NCBI RefSeq assembly: GCF_013113715.1
Contig: NZ_CP053344.1
Coordinates: 3,782,001 to 3,846,000 of the forward strand
DNA length: 64,000 nucleotides
Source: Herbiconiux sp. SALV-R1
GTDB taxonomy: Bacteria; Actinomycetota; Actinomycetes; Actinomycetales; Microbacteriaceae
Direction: 5' to 3'
Shown in pieces: positions 1-7,961 of the stretch; position 1 is the stretch's first letter, and the number at the start of each line of letters is the position of its first letter. The notes beneath the pieces are model-generated. The model was not told where the DNA came from. It saw only the letters and a program-made list of their open reading frames with translations, and ran no database searches. Made by a program: the position numbers and the translations under genes.

Positions 1-321
1 GCGACGGGCGGCGCGCCCGAACCGGCGCGCTGGGTGCGGGTGTTCTTCACCCTCGCCACCGCCGGCCTCGCCATCGCGCTGCTCATCGCCGGTGGGCTCT
101 CGGCGCTGCAGACCGCGGCGACCATCATCGCCTTTCCGTTCAGCATCGTGATGCTGCTGATGTGCTGGTCGACGGTGATCGCCTTCCAGCGCGAACGCCG
201 GCTCTACGAGCGCGCCCAGCACGCGCAACTGCTCGAGAAGGTCGGCGAGCGCTACGGCCTCGAGGTGGAGACGCCGAACGAGAGCGGTCTGCGTCTGCGA
301 CCGTGGAGCCGCCGGCGCTAG
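1..321 (+). CDS. BCCT-family transporter, C-terminal end (partial)
   Basis: The window opens inside this gene; 106 residues remain. The visible part has two hydrophobic helices separated by a short loop holding GGLSALQTA, followed by a cytoplasmic Arg/Glu-rich tail. In the betaine/choline/carnitine transporter family the last two helices have this appearance (a GGLxALQT segment followed by a helix rich in Leu, Met and Cys). The family imports quaternary ammonium compounds driven by Na+ or H+. The stop overlaps by four bases the stop of the convergent TetR gene. Substrate cannot be told from this fragment. The family call rests on the GGLSALQTA segment and topology. Confidence 0.8.
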   Translation, partial: ATGGAPEPARWVRVFFTLATAGLAIALLIAGGLSALQTAATIIAFPFSIVMLLMCWSTVIAFQRERRLYERAQHAQLLEKVGERYGLEVETPNESGLRLRPWSRRR

Positions 322-905
322 GGGCGAGCGAGCTCGTCGAGGTGGCGCGCGAGGGTGTCGAGCATCTGCGAGCTCGGGGCGGAGTCTCCCGTCCACAGGG
401 CGTGCAGGGCGATGCCGTCGAGCACGGCACGCAGCCGTCGGCTCTCGTGGGCCACGTCACGGCTTCCCGCGAACCGACCCTCCGCCACGAGGATGCCGAT
501 CGCGAGCCGGCAGACACGGTCGACCCCGTCGCTCAGCGATCGGGCGGCCGGACGCAGCGCGTCGTCGGTGAGCGCCAGCACGCCGAGCTGCACCTGAGCC
601 ACCAGCTCGGAGCGGCGCTCCGCGTCGAGCGGCAGCAGTTCGGCGAGCATCCCGTCGACCAGCGCGCGCCCCGACAGATCGAGGGAACGGATGCGCGCCG
701 TCGCCCGCGCCTCGATGACCTCGAAGCAGTACGCCCGCAGGTCCTGCTGCGTGGGGAACGCCCGGCGCAGGGAGGCCGCCGCCAGCCCCGCCTCGGCGGC
801 GACACCCCGCACCGACAGCGCAGCGAGTCCGTCGCGCTCCAGCACCCGGAGGGCGGCGGCAGCGATCTGCTCGGTGCGCGCCTCGGCGTCGATCCTCTTC
901 GGCAC
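318..905 (-). CDS. TetR/AcrR-family transcriptional regulator
   Basis: A 195-residue one-component repressor. Residues 1-50 hold the TetR helix-turn-helix (ALSVRGVAAEAGLAAASLRRAF); the remainder is an all-helical ligand domain without a recognisable effector signature. The start is taken as GTG at 905, where homology begins; the open frame runs further upstream but only as antisense of the neighbour. It lies five bases downstream of the stop of the membrane protein gene on the same strand, so the two are almost certainly one transcript. The large inverted repeat before that membrane gene (1462-1511) is the natural candidate operator, giving autoregulation. The ligand is unknown. Confidence 0.85.
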   Translation of the reverse strand: MPKRIDAEARTEQIAAAALRVLERDGLAALSVRGVAAEAGLAAASLRRAFPTQQDLRAYCFEVIEARATARIRSLDLSGRALVDGMLAELLPLDAERRSELVAQVQLGVLALTDDALRPAARSLSDGVDRVCRLAIGILVAEGRFAGSRDVAHESRRLRAVLDGIALHALWTGDSAPSSQMLDTLARHLDELARP

Positions 906-910
906 GTGTC

Positions 911-1459
911 CTATTCTGCGGGTCGGAGACCGGCCTCGGGTTTCTTTGGCCAGATCGTGTAGCTCACCGCCCAGACGACGTCGATGCCGAAGACGAGGGT
1001 CAGGATGCCGAAATACCCCGAGAGGGCCGCGGTGCGATCGGGGTCGCCGACCACCAGGATGATCGCGCCCAAGATCGCGGCGGCGATCAGCACGGCGAGC
1101 AGGGTGCGCAGCACATCCCGCCAGCACTTCGCCGTGTAGCGGGCGCCGGTGGGCTTCTCGGGCGGCGGGCCTCCCGCGAAACGGTGCTGGAAGCGCACGT
1201 CTGCCCAGGCGACCATGCGCGACCCGTAGGCCACCGATACCCCGATGTAGATGGCGGCGATGCCGTGCTGCCACGAGGCGGTCGCCCCGCCCAGGAGGTC
1301 GATGGCAACGAGCACCAGCAGTACGGCGTCGATCACGGGGGCCATCAGGAGCAGACCCGCCCCGAGGCGGGGCCGGCGCAGCAGATACCGCGCGGCGAGA
1401 CCACCGAGGATCGCCACCCAGAAGGCGATCTCGCACGCCACGATCGCGATGAGCACCAT
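911..1459 (-). CDS. Hypothetical membrane protein
   Basis: A 182-residue protein with about five hydrophobic segments (residues about 3-25, 33-55, 65-85, 115-137 and 148-170) and a soluble loop at about 88-112. I do not recognise a family. It sits first in a two-gene unit with the TetR regulator, an arrangement usual for a membrane protein controlled by its own regulator (transport or drug response), which is inference only. The start codon at 1459 lies two bases inside a 50-bp inverted repeat, whose G-rich arm (GGGGGGCGGG) is also the only candidate ribosome binding site, so folding or regulator binding could block translation as well as transcription. Confidence 0.75.
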   Translation of the reverse strand: MVLIAIVACEIAFWVAILGGLAARYLLRRPRLGAGLLLMAPVIDAVLLVLVAIDLLGGATASWQHGIAAIYIGVSVAYGSRMVAWADVRFQHRFAGGPPPEKPTGARYTAKCWRDVLRTLLAVLIAAAILGAIILVVGDPDRTAALSGYFGILTLVFGIDVVWAVSYTIWPKKPEAGLRPAE

Positions 1460-1461
1460 GA

Positions 1462-1511
1462 ACCCGCCCCCCTTTTGTTAGTACGAGTGTACTCACAAAA
1501 AGGGGGCGGGT
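1462..1511. promoter_or_regulatory. 50-bp near-perfect inverted repeat, putative TetR operator and/or terminator
   Basis: Two 23-base arms (1462-1484 and 1489-1511) pair at 21 of 23 positions around the 4-base centre GAGT. The core AGTAC-GAGT-GTACT (1480-1493) looks like a TetR-type operator, and the outer part (ACCCGCCCCC followed by T residues) looks like a factor-independent terminator for the operon arriving from the right. It lies between the DUF3618 pseudogene end (1523) and the start codon of the membrane protein (1459), and its inner-left arm supplies the leader of that gene. Binding of the adjacent TetR protein is inference from position. Confidence 0.75.
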
Positions 1512-1522
1512 CACAGCGGGGG

Positions 1523-2068
1523 TCAACTGCCGGAGATGTTCTCCCGCGACTGCTGCACCTGGTCGGTCACCTCGTCCTTGGCCGAGGAGGCCTCGGCCTT
1601 GACGTTCTCGACGGCACCGCTCGCGGCATGCTTCACCGCTGCTGCAGCCTGCTGGGCGGGTTCCTTGAGGTGCTCGCCCACCTCCTTGGCCGCATCCGTC
1701 GCCTTGTCGACGAGCGGCTACGCCTGCTCCTTGATCGTCGACGCCACCTCCTTCTCCTTCTCGGAGGAGGGGATGAGCGAGGCGGCGAGCAGGCCCACGC
1801 CGAAGGCGATGAGGCCCACGGCGAGCGGGTTGCCCTCGGCCTTCGACGCGACCCGGCCCGTGGCGCCCGCGACGGCACCCGCCGCGGAGCCCACTGCCGA
1901 GGCACCGGAGTCGACGGCGGAGTCGGCGACACCGAAGACGCGGTCCTTCACACCGCCCACGGCCTCCTTCACCTTGTCGGTCTGGCGATGCACGATCTTC
2001 GACGGGGTGACCTTGTCGGCCAGGGCGTCGACGTCACCACCGAGCTCGCGGCGGGTGCGCTCGATCTC
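1523..2068 (-). pseudogene. DUF3618 protein pseudogene (5' deletion and internal amber stop)
   Basis: From 2068 the frame reads EIERTRRELGGDVDALADKV, the hallmark start of DUF3618 proteins (small envelope proteins with an N-terminal amphipathic helix and one C-terminal membrane helix, here GLIAFGVGLLAASLIP). Upstream of 2068 there is no start codon or family sequence; the frame is fused to the truncated holin gene. At 1718-1720 a TAG codon interrupts the tail (IKEQA-stop), but the same frame then continues with a perfectly plausible Ala/Lys/Glu-rich helix to TGA at 1523 (PLVDKATDAAKEVGEHLKEP and onward). A CAG to TAG change would explain this. Two independent lesions argue for genuine decay. 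Confidence 0.8.
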
Positions 2069-2271
2069 AGGAGCACCATCGACGCCGCGTAGCCCGCGCC
2101 GCCGAGCATTCCCGCGCCCTTTCCGGCGCGGCTCGCCGAACGCTTGAGCTCGGCCGTCGCGAGCTCGAGCTCCTGTCTCATCAGGGTAGAGAGGTCTTTG
2201 GTGACCTCCCCGATGAGGTCGCCGAGCGAGGTGCTCGCGGCCTTCTGCTCCGACGGGGTGGGGTCGGTCAT
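2069..2271 (-). pseudogene. Actinobacterial holin-X (phage_holin_3_6) family fragment
   Basis: The first 68 codons match the family: MTDPTPSEQKAASTSLGDLI, then the amphipathic segment STLMRQELELATAELKRSA and the start of the first membrane helix (GMLGGAGYAASMVLL). At about 2069 the family sequence stops abruptly, with no second helix or cytoplasmic tail, and the DNA becomes the DUF3618 gene in another frame. The start codon overlaps the stop of the upstream gene as ATGA (2268-2271), so the ancestral operon order LEA-like, holin-X, DUF3618 is preserved around the deletion. Despite the name, these proteins are chromosomal envelope proteins and are not evidence of a prophage. The truncated product would be about 100 residues with a nonsense tail. 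Confidence 0.8.
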
Positions 2272-2987
2272 GGGCGGGGCTCCCCGAAGACGTCGCTGCG
2301 GTCGCCCTCGGCGTCGGCGCTTCCGACGGAGCCGGGCTCGCCGAAGCTGGCCGCCCGCTCCGTGTAGAGCGGCGTGTCGTCGACCGGGACTGCGGCGGCG
2401 GGCGCGGCGGGGGTGGTGGGCGCGACCGGGGTGGTGGCCGGCGCGGCCGCGGTGGTGGCCGGTGCGGGCGTTCCCGTGGGGCTCGGCGCAGCATCCTTCG
2501 CGTCGCTGGCGGCTCCGGCGAGCGCCCGCGTCAGCCTGCCGGCCACGACGCCCGCGATGGCCGCAGCAGCGATGAAGGTGCCGGGCTTGCGCCTCGCGAA
2601 CGACTTCACCTCGGCCAGCAGCGACCCGGGGTCACGGGCGTCGAGCCACGTCGCCGCCCCGCCGACCCGCTCCGAGGCCTGGCGCACGAGATCGCTCGCG
2701 AGCCCGCCGCCGCTCGAGGCGCCGGCCATCGAGCCGAGCTCCTCGCCGATGGAGCGGAGCCCGGAGGCCACCCGCTGCTGCTGCACACCCGCCTGCTCCT
2801 TGAGCTCGGCCTGGGTCTGCGCGAACAGCTCCTCGGCCTGGTTGCTCGTCTCGACGGCGACGTCGGCGGCACCCTCCTTGGCGGCTCCCGCGACGTTGCC
2901 CACCTGCTCGGCGGCCGTGTCCTTCACGGCCGCAGCCTCGTGCTTGGCCGTGTCGACCGTGCCCTCGGCGGCTTCACCATCCGTCAT
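2268..2987 (-). CDS. LEA-like/apolipoprotein-like helical protein with one membrane helix
   Basis: A 239-residue protein. Residues 1-100 are long amphipathic helix rich in Ala, Glu, Lys and Gln (repeats such as AAEQVGNVAGAAKEGAADVA), like late-embryogenesis-abundant or tape-like helices. Residues about 135-165 contain a positive stretch (SFARRKPG) followed by one hydrophobic helix (TFIAAAAIAGVVAGRLT). The C-terminal 70 residues are an Ala/Pro/Thr-rich, disordered tail. ATG at 2987 is chosen because GGGAAG precedes it by a normal distance; an upstream ATG lacks this. It leads an operon with holin-X and DUF3618 genes, both now broken. Its role is probably envelope stress or membrane association, by inference. 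Confidence 0.7.
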   Translation of the reverse strand: MTDGEAAEGTVDTAKHEAAAVKDTAAEQVGNVAGAAKEGAADVAVETSNQAEELFAQTQAELKEQAGVQQQRVASGLRSIGEELGSMAGASSGGGLASDLVRQASERVGGAATWLDARDPGSLLAEVKSFARRKPGTFIAAAAIAGVVAGRLTRALAGAASDAKDAAPSPTGTPAPATTAAAPATTPVAPTTPAAPAAAVPVDDTPLYTERAASFGEPGSVGSADAEGDRSDVFGEPRP

Positions 2988-3115
2988 GGTCTTCCCTTTC
3001 GATTTCCCCGCCGACCCGGCCGGGTCCTCCTTTCCCCACGCGCGCACCGCGGATTGCGCGGGCGGGTAGCCAAACGGCCTCGAATGTGCTTATGCCCTCC
3101 CGCGCAGGGTCGGCG

Positions 3116-3121
3116 CAGACT
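3116..3121 (+). promoter_or_regulatory. Possible -10 box (CAGACT), leaderless
   Basis: CAGACT lies six bases before the GTG at 3128, the same spacing as the stronger TAnnnT boxes elsewhere in this window. It supports choosing this start over the GTG at 3086 or ATG at 3092. The first base is off consensus. Confidence 0.4.
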
Positions 3122-3127
3122 GGAACG

Positions 3128-3640
3128 GTGCCGAACCACAGCGAGACGGATGCGCCTCAGGGTCTCCGCAGACACCGCACCCGGGTGGGCGCCTCCTCGC
3201 TCGCCGGCGCCTCGGTGGTGCTCGTCGCCGACCTCGCCGGGGTCACCGCCGTCACCGTGACGGGCATCCAGCTCGCGCGCGCCGGCGAACCGGCCCGCGG
3301 GGTCGCAGTCTGCGCGCTGGTCGCCTTCACCGCCTGGCTCCTGGCCGTGGTGGCCGTGGTCTCGGCGGCCGGGGGCGCCTCCGCCCGCTCGGCGCGACGC
3401 TGGGTCTGGGTGGGGCTGCTGCTCAACTCGGCGGGCTCGCTCGGCATCGCCCTCGCCGCCGCGGTCGCGGGCGGCGCGGAGCAACTGGCGACCGGCGGCG
3501 CCCCGTCGCCCGCGCTCGTCACAGCCCTCCTCGTGGCCGTGGGCGGGGCGCTCGTGAGCGCCGGGTACCTGTGGTTCCTGCGCCGCGACGCGCACGCCGA
3601 CAGAGCCCCCGCCGAGCGGCCCGCCGGGCACATCGACTAG
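3128..3640 (+). CDS. Hypothetical four-helix membrane protein
   Basis: A 170-residue protein with four hydrophobic segments (about residues 24-48, 60-80, 90-112 and 122-146) and a short polar C-terminal tail. No family is recognised. Start alternatives exist at 3086 and 3092, but the sequence before 3128 looks like promoter, so the GTG at 3128 is preferred. The gene is transcribed divergently from the LEA-like/holin operon, with 140 bases between. Nothing in the sequence shows function. Confidence 0.6.
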   Translation: MPNHSETDAPQGLRRHRTRVGASSLAGASVVLVADLAGVTAVTVTGIQLARAGEPARGVAVCALVAFTAWLLAVVAVVSAAGGASARSARRWVWVGLLLNSAGSLGIALAAAVAGGAEQLATGGAPSPALVTALLVAVGGALVSAGYLWFLRRDAHADRAPAERPAGHID

Positions 3641-3856
3641 CATCGCCGGGTCGCTGCGAACTGCGCCGCCCGCTCGGGCGCGCCATTCCGCCCACCGCCG
3701 TGCACCGCATCCGTCACCCCCTGCGAAATGCGCAAGCACGAAACACGCAGGCGACGGATTTCGAGGCGCACCGCCCCCACGCGCCGGGGCCGGTCGCGCA
3801 GTATTGACGACACACCGCACCACCACCCGACTCCCGAAACCTCCGAGGAACATCCC
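3641..3856. other. Intergenic region before the amine transporter operon
   Basis: 216 bases without a gene. It contains CCTGCG (3720-3725) and its complement CGCAGG (3746-3751) flanking an AT-richer core with TGCGCAA, which could be an operator for one of the two Lrp-type regulators encoded at the far end of the cluster, and a TTGACG hexamer near 3804. No convincing -10 was found. The binding assignment is speculative. Confidence 0.3.
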
Positions 3857-4753
3857 GTGAACGCATCGAGCCCTACGACCGGAAGGCGCCGCTTCGCGCC
3901 GTCGGCCGCCGGCTACCTGATGCTGCTGCCGGCTCTCGCCGTGATCGTGCTGCTCGTCATCGTGCCGATGCTCATCATCGCCCGTGACAGCTTCGCCATC
4001 AGCGACCCGCTCGGCGGCAACCTCGGTGGCTTCACCCTCGACAACTACACGAAGCTGATCGACCCGGTCTACGCCAAGACGCTCGGCTACAGCCTCGGCA
4101 TGGCCGCGCTCAACGCGGTGGTGTGCACCGTCGTCGGCTACATCGTCGCGTACTACATCGCCACGCGGCCCGCGTCGCGGCAGCCCGTTCTGCTCGTGCT
4201 CGTCATCATCCCGTTCCTCACCGACTTCCTGGTGCGCACCTTCGCCTGGATCACGTTGCTCGGCTCCGGCGGGCCCTTCATCTCGCTGGCCCGGGCCCTG
4301 GGCTTCGACGCCCAGTCGCTCGTGCCGTCGCAGCTCGCCGTCACGCTCTCGCTCCTCTACGCCTTCCTCCCGGTCGCCGTCTTCCCGATCTACGCCTCCA
4401 TGCGGGCGATCGACCCCTCGCTCAAGGAGGCGGCGGCCGACCTCGGCGCGGGCTGGTTCCAGACCCACGCCCGGGTGTTCGTGCCGCTGTCGGCCTCGGG
4501 GCTGGCCTCCTCGGTGATGCTCACCTTCGTTCCCACGCTCGGCGTCTTCGTCATCCCCGTGCTCCTCGGCGGTGGCAAAGACCCGCTCGTCGGGAACCTG
4601 ATCGTCACCCTGTTCACCGAGTTCCGCAACGAGCCGCTCGGCGCCGCGCTCTCGATGGTGGTGCTCGTGCTCATGCTCGCCTCGGTCGCGGGCGCCGGCC
4701 TGGTGCTGCGCGCCAGGGGCCGCGCCTCGCGCCGAACCCGGAAGGAGGCGTGA
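3857..4753 (+). CDS. PotB-type ABC transporter permease
   Basis: A 298-residue inner-membrane permease with six helices and the cytoplasmic EAA loop (EAAADLGAGWFQTHARVFVP at about residues 190-210) that docks on the ATPase. The opening helix (YLMLLPALAVIVLLVIVPML) and the periplasmic segment with GNLGGFTLDNYTKLID are typical of the polyamine/opine (PotB) class. GTG at 3857 is chosen: GAGGA lies nine bases upstream and homology starts just after. It is first in a tightly packed operon, overlapping the next permease by one base at TGATG. It should pair with the PotC-type gene to import a small cationic amine; the substrate is not determined. Confidence 0.92.
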   Translation: MNASSPTTGRRRFAPSAAGYLMLLPALAVIVLLVIVPMLIIARDSFAISDPLGGNLGGFTLDNYTKLIDPVYAKTLGYSLGMAALNAVVCTVVGYIVAYYIATRPASRQPVLLVLVIIPFLTDFLVRTFAWITLLGSGGPFISLARALGFDAQSLVPSQLAVTLSLLYAFLPVAVFPIYASMRAIDPSLKEAAADLGAGWFQTHARVFVPLSASGLASSVMLTFVPTLGVFVIPVLLGGGKDPLVGNLIVTLFTEFRNEPLGAALSMVVLVLMLASVAGAGLVLRARGRASRRTRKEA

Positions 4754-5535
4754 TGGACCGCCTGACCTCCTGGATCGCCCGACTCGTCTTCGTCTTCCTC
4801 TACCTGCCCATCGCGGCGCTCATCGTCTACTCGTTCAACTCCTCCGAGGTGAGCTACCGCTTCGACGGCTTCACCTTCCGCTGGTACGCCGAGCTGTTCC
4901 GCGACCAGCTGCTGCTCGACTCGCTGCGCACGAGCGCCCTGGTCGGCCTCATCGCGGCACTCGCGGCGACGGGCATCGGATTCCTCACCTCGTTCGCGCT
5001 GGTGCGCTTCAGGGTGAAGGGCCGCGCCTTCTTCGTCGGCGCCATCCTCATCCCGCTCATCGTGCCCGAGATCGTGCTGGGTGTCGCGATGCTCACCGTG
5101 TTCAGCACCGCGAGCATCCCGACCGGCCTCCTCACCCTGGTGCTCGGCCACATCGTCATCACCCTCCCGCTGGCCACCCTGGTGATGATGGGGGCGATGT
5201 CGTCGCTCGACCCCAGCCTCTCCGAGGCGGCGACCGACCTCGGCGCCTCCCCGTGGGTGACCTTCCGGCGGGTGCTGTTCCCGCTCCTGCGCCCGAGCAT
5301 CCTCGCCGCCTTCCTGCTCAGCTTCACCACCTCGTTCTCGAACATCGTCATCTCCACCTTCACCGCGGGCGTCGGCACCACCACGCTGCCGCTGCGCATC
5401 TACTCGACCCTGCGCACAGGGCTCACACCCGAGCTCAACGCGCTGGGCACGCTGCTCGTCGTGGCGACCCTCGGCATCATCCTCCTCGTGGGCGTCTCGC
5501 AGATGCGCCGCATCCTGGCCGGGCCCCGTCCGTAG
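4753..5535 (+). CDS. PotC-type ABC transporter permease
   Basis: A 260-residue permease, partner of the preceding one. It begins with a membrane helix (IARLVFVFLYLPIAALIVYS), followed by the PotC-class motif SFNSSEVSYRFDGFTFRWYA, and has six helices in all. Its EAA loop reads EAATDLGASPWVTFRRVLFP near residues 160-180. The ATG overlaps the upstream stop (TGATG), with AGGAGG as binding site, so the two permeases are translationally coupled and probably made in equal amounts. The family takes up putrescine, spermidine and related amines; specificity is set by the binding protein rather than by this subunit. Confidence 0.92.
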   Translation: MDRLTSWIARLVFVFLYLPIAALIVYSFNSSEVSYRFDGFTFRWYAELFRDQLLLDSLRTSALVGLIAALAATGIGFLTSFALVRFRVKGRAFFVGAILIPLIVPEIVLGVAMLTVFSTASIPTGLLTLVLGHIVITLPLATLVMMGAMSSLDPSLSEAATDLGASPWVTFRRVLFPLLRPSILAAFLLSFTTSFSNIVISTFTAGVGTTTLPLRIYSTLRTGLTPELNALGTLLVVATLGIILLVGVSQMRRILAGPRP

Positions 5536-5581
5536 CCCGCACCCTCCCCTGCAATCGCAACCCGACAGAAAAGACCCCATC

Positions 5582-6652
5582 ATGAACAAGAAGTTCCTGG
5601 CCCTCGGGGCCGTCGCCCTGGCCTCGGCCACCGTGCTCGCCGGATGCTCGGCGGGCGACGCCGCCTCGACCTCGGCGGGCGGCGACGGCTCGCTCAGCAT
5701 CTACGCCTGGTCGGGCGAGATCCCCGACTCGGTCGTCGCCGGTTTCGAGGAGGAGACCGGCATCACGGTCACCGTCGACACCTTCGACAGCAACGAGACG
5801 ATGATCTCGAAGCTCGCCGCCGGCAACTCCGGCTACGACATCGTCGAGCCCAGCCAGTACGCCGTGCAGCTCATGGTGCAGCGAGACCTCGTCAGCGAGA
5901 TCGACCACTCGAAGCTCGAGGGCTTCGACAACCTCGCCGAGAAGTTCGTCGACCCCTCCTTCGACCCCGGCAACAAGTACTCGCTGCCGTGGGCCTGGGG
6001 CACCACGGGCATCCTCTACAACGAGGCCTGCACCGGCGCACCCGTCACCGGGTGGAGCGACATGTGGAACCCCGCCTACAGCGGCAAGATCTACATGCTC
6101 GACAACATGCTCTCGGCCTACATCGCGGGCCTCCAGGTGAACGGGCTCTCCGCCACCACCACCGACCAGGCCGACATCGAGAAAGCCACCGACTCGCTGC
6201 TCGAGCAGAAGCCGCTGCTCGGCGGCTACAACAGCACGAACTACGCCGACCTCGTCGGCACGGGAGACGCGTGCATCGCCGAGGCGTACTCGGGCACGAC
6301 GTCGGCGAAGGCCGTCGAGGCCAACCCCGACGTGCACTACATCATCCCCGAAGAGGGCGGCACGCTCTGGACCGACAACTTCTCGATCGTCAAGGGCACG
6401 GCCAACGAGGATGCCGCCTACCAGTGGCTGAACTACACCCTGCGCCCCGAGGTGGCCGCGCTCCTCACCGACGACGCGTCGCTGGCCTCCGCCAACGAGG
6501 CGGCCCTCCCGCTCGTCGCCGACCAGTCGCAGGTGGAGAACCCCGCCATCTACGCCCCGGCCGACTCGCTCACCAACTCGGAGTTCATCGTCGACCCGGG
6601 AGACGCCCTGGCGTACTTCCAGGACGGCTGGACCCGCGTGCGCGCCTCCTGA
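5582..6652 (+). CDS. PotD-like substrate-binding lipoprotein
   Basis: A 356-residue extracellular lipoprotein. A lipobox (LASATVLAGC) places the lipidated Cys at about residue 22. The mature protein has the PotD layout, with SIYAWSGEIPDSVVAGFEEE near the start, EPSQYAVQLMVQ, LPWAWGTTGILYN, and GGTLWTDNFSIVKGT. The W-x-D in the last segment corresponds to the tryptophan and aspartate that hold the amine in E. coli PotD, so a cationic amine ligand is likely. It lies 46 bases downstream of the permeases and 46 bases before the ATPase. Which amine it binds cannot be read from sequence. Confidence 0.92.
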   Translation: MNKKFLALGAVALASATVLAGCSAGDAASTSAGGDGSLSIYAWSGEIPDSVVAGFEEETGITVTVDTFDSNETMISKLAAGNSGYDIVEPSQYAVQLMVQRDLVSEIDHSKLEGFDNLAEKFVDPSFDPGNKYSLPWAWGTTGILYNEACTGAPVTGWSDMWNPAYSGKIYMLDNMLSAYIAGLQVNGLSATTTDQADIEKATDSLLEQKPLLGGYNSTNYADLVGTGDACIAEAYSGTTSAKAVEANPDVHYIIPEEGGTLWTDNFSIVKGTANEDAAYQWLNYTLRPEVAALLTDDASLASANEAALPLVADQSQVENPAIYAPADSLTNSEFIVDPGDALAYFQDGWTRVRAS

Positions 6653-6698
6653 CGCGCATCCGCCCGCCCTTCCCTCCCACACGGAAACGCAGCCAACC

Positions 6699-7961
6699 AT
6701 GAACGAGACCACCGAGACGCCGGCGGTGAAGCTCCGCGGCCTCACCAAGAGCTTCGGAGCCAACCAGGTCGTGCAGCCGCTCGACCTCGAGATCGGCCGC
6801 AACGAGTTCTTCAGCATCCTGGGCCCCTCCGGATGCGGCAAGACCACGCTGATGCGCATGATCACGGGCTTCGAGAAGCCCACCGGCGGCTCGGTGGAGC
6901 TCGACGGGAAGAACGTCGACGGCGTTCCCACCAAGTCGCGCGACCTCAACATGCTGTTCCAGAGCTACGCGCTGTTCCCGCACCTGACGGTGTACGAGAA
7001 CGTCGCCTTCGAGCTGCGGGTGCGCCGCACGCCGAAGCGCGAGATCGACCAGCGCGTGCGGGACGCGCTCGACCTCGTGCGACTCGGCGCCTTCGGCGAC
7101 CGCAAGCCCGCCGAGCTCTCGGGCGGTCAGCGACAGCGCGTGGCGCTCGCCCGCGCCGTCGTCGGCCGCCCCGCCGTGGTTCTGCTCGACGAGCCGCTCG
7201 GCGCCCTCGACCAGAAGCTCCGCAAGGAGATGCAGTTCGAGCTGAAGCGCATGCAGCGGGAGGTGGGCATCACCTTCATCTACGTCACGCACGACCAGGA
7301 GGAGGCGCTCACCATGAGCGACCGCATCGCCGTGATGAGCGAGGGGCGGGTGCTGCAGGTCGCGAGCCCGATCGAGATCTACGACGCCCCCTCCTCGCGC
7401 TTCGTCGCCTCCTTCATCGGCAGCTGCAACCTGCTCGACGGCGTGGTCGACGTGCAGGGCGGCTCGGTCACCGTGCCCGGCGTGGGTTCGGTTCCCGCTG
7501 CGATGCCGGCGGATGCGCGGCCCGGCACGGGCGTGACGCTCGCCATCCGGCCGGAGCGGGTCACCATGACGCCGGCGGCGGCCGTCGGGGCGGCCTCGTC
7601 TGCTGTCGCCGCCGCCGGTCCCGGGTCTGCTCCGGCCGCGGCGCCCGCCGGCTCGGTCGCGGGAACGCTCGTCGAGCGGGTCTTCCTCGGCGACGAGTGG
7701 ACCTTCCACGTGCTGCTCGAATCGCGCGGCCTCGTCACGGTGAGCGTGCCGAGCGGCGCCGAGTCGGCAGCGCTCGGGGCGGTCGCCGACGGCGCGCCCG
7801 TCGTGCTGTCGTGGCCCGCCGAGGCCGCGCGGGTGCTGCCCGCCGACGGCTCGGCAGCGTTCTCGTCCCCCGCCTCGGCACCCTCCACCTCGGCGCCCAC
7901 CGCCGCATCCGCCGCCTCCTCCACCACCGCATCCGTCACCACCCCGGAGGTCTCCGCGTGA
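6699..7961 (+). CDS. PotA-type ABC transporter ATPase
   Basis: A 420-residue ATPase with Walker A GPSGCGKTT (about residue 45), the Q-loop MLFQSYALFPHLTV, signature LSGGQRQRVALARA, Walker B VVLLDEPLGALD and the switch histidine in YVTHDQEEA. The C-terminal TOBE-like domain begins near residue 245. Two low-complexity Ala/Ser/Thr/Pro-rich stretches are unusual: about residues 289-315 inside the TOBE region and the last 35 residues. This makes it longer than most PotA proteins (about 350-380). The stop overlaps the start of the amidase gene as GTGA, tying transport to catabolism in one transcript. Confidence 0.93.
   Translation: MNETTETPAVKLRGLTKSFGANQVVQPLDLEIGRNEFFSILGPSGCGKTTLMRMITGFEKPTGGSVELDGKNVDGVPTKSRDLNMLFQSYALFPHLTVYENVAFELRVRRTPKREIDQRVRDALDLVRLGAFGDRKPAELSGGQRQRVALARAVVGRPAVVLLDEPLGALDQKLRKEMQFELKRMQREVGITFIYVTHDQEEALTMSDRIAVMSEGRVLQVASPIEIYDAPSSRFVASFIGSCNLLDGVVDVQGGSVTVPGVGSVPAAMPADARPGTGVTLAIRPERVTMTPAAAVGAASSAVAAAGPGSAPAAAPAGSVAGTLVERVFLGDEWTFHVLLESRGLVTVSVPSGAESAALGAVADGAPVVLSWPAEAARVLPADGSAAFSSPASAPSTSAPTAASAASSTTASVTTPEVSA

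Noticed and set aside
318-1526. A 402-codon open frame covering the TetR gene and beyond
   Set aside because: Only the part from 905 downward has TetR sequence; the upstream part is an alternative frame of the membrane protein gene, as expected in high-GC DNA.
1718-1720. TAG as pyrrolysine or a programmed read-through site
   Set aside because: No pyrrolysine machinery or recoding context is visible, and the same gene also has a 5' deletion, so decay is simpler.
2069-2271. Holin-like gene as evidence of a prophage
   Set aside because: The actinobacterial holin-X family is chromosomal and occurs with DUF3618 genes; no other phage gene is nearby.
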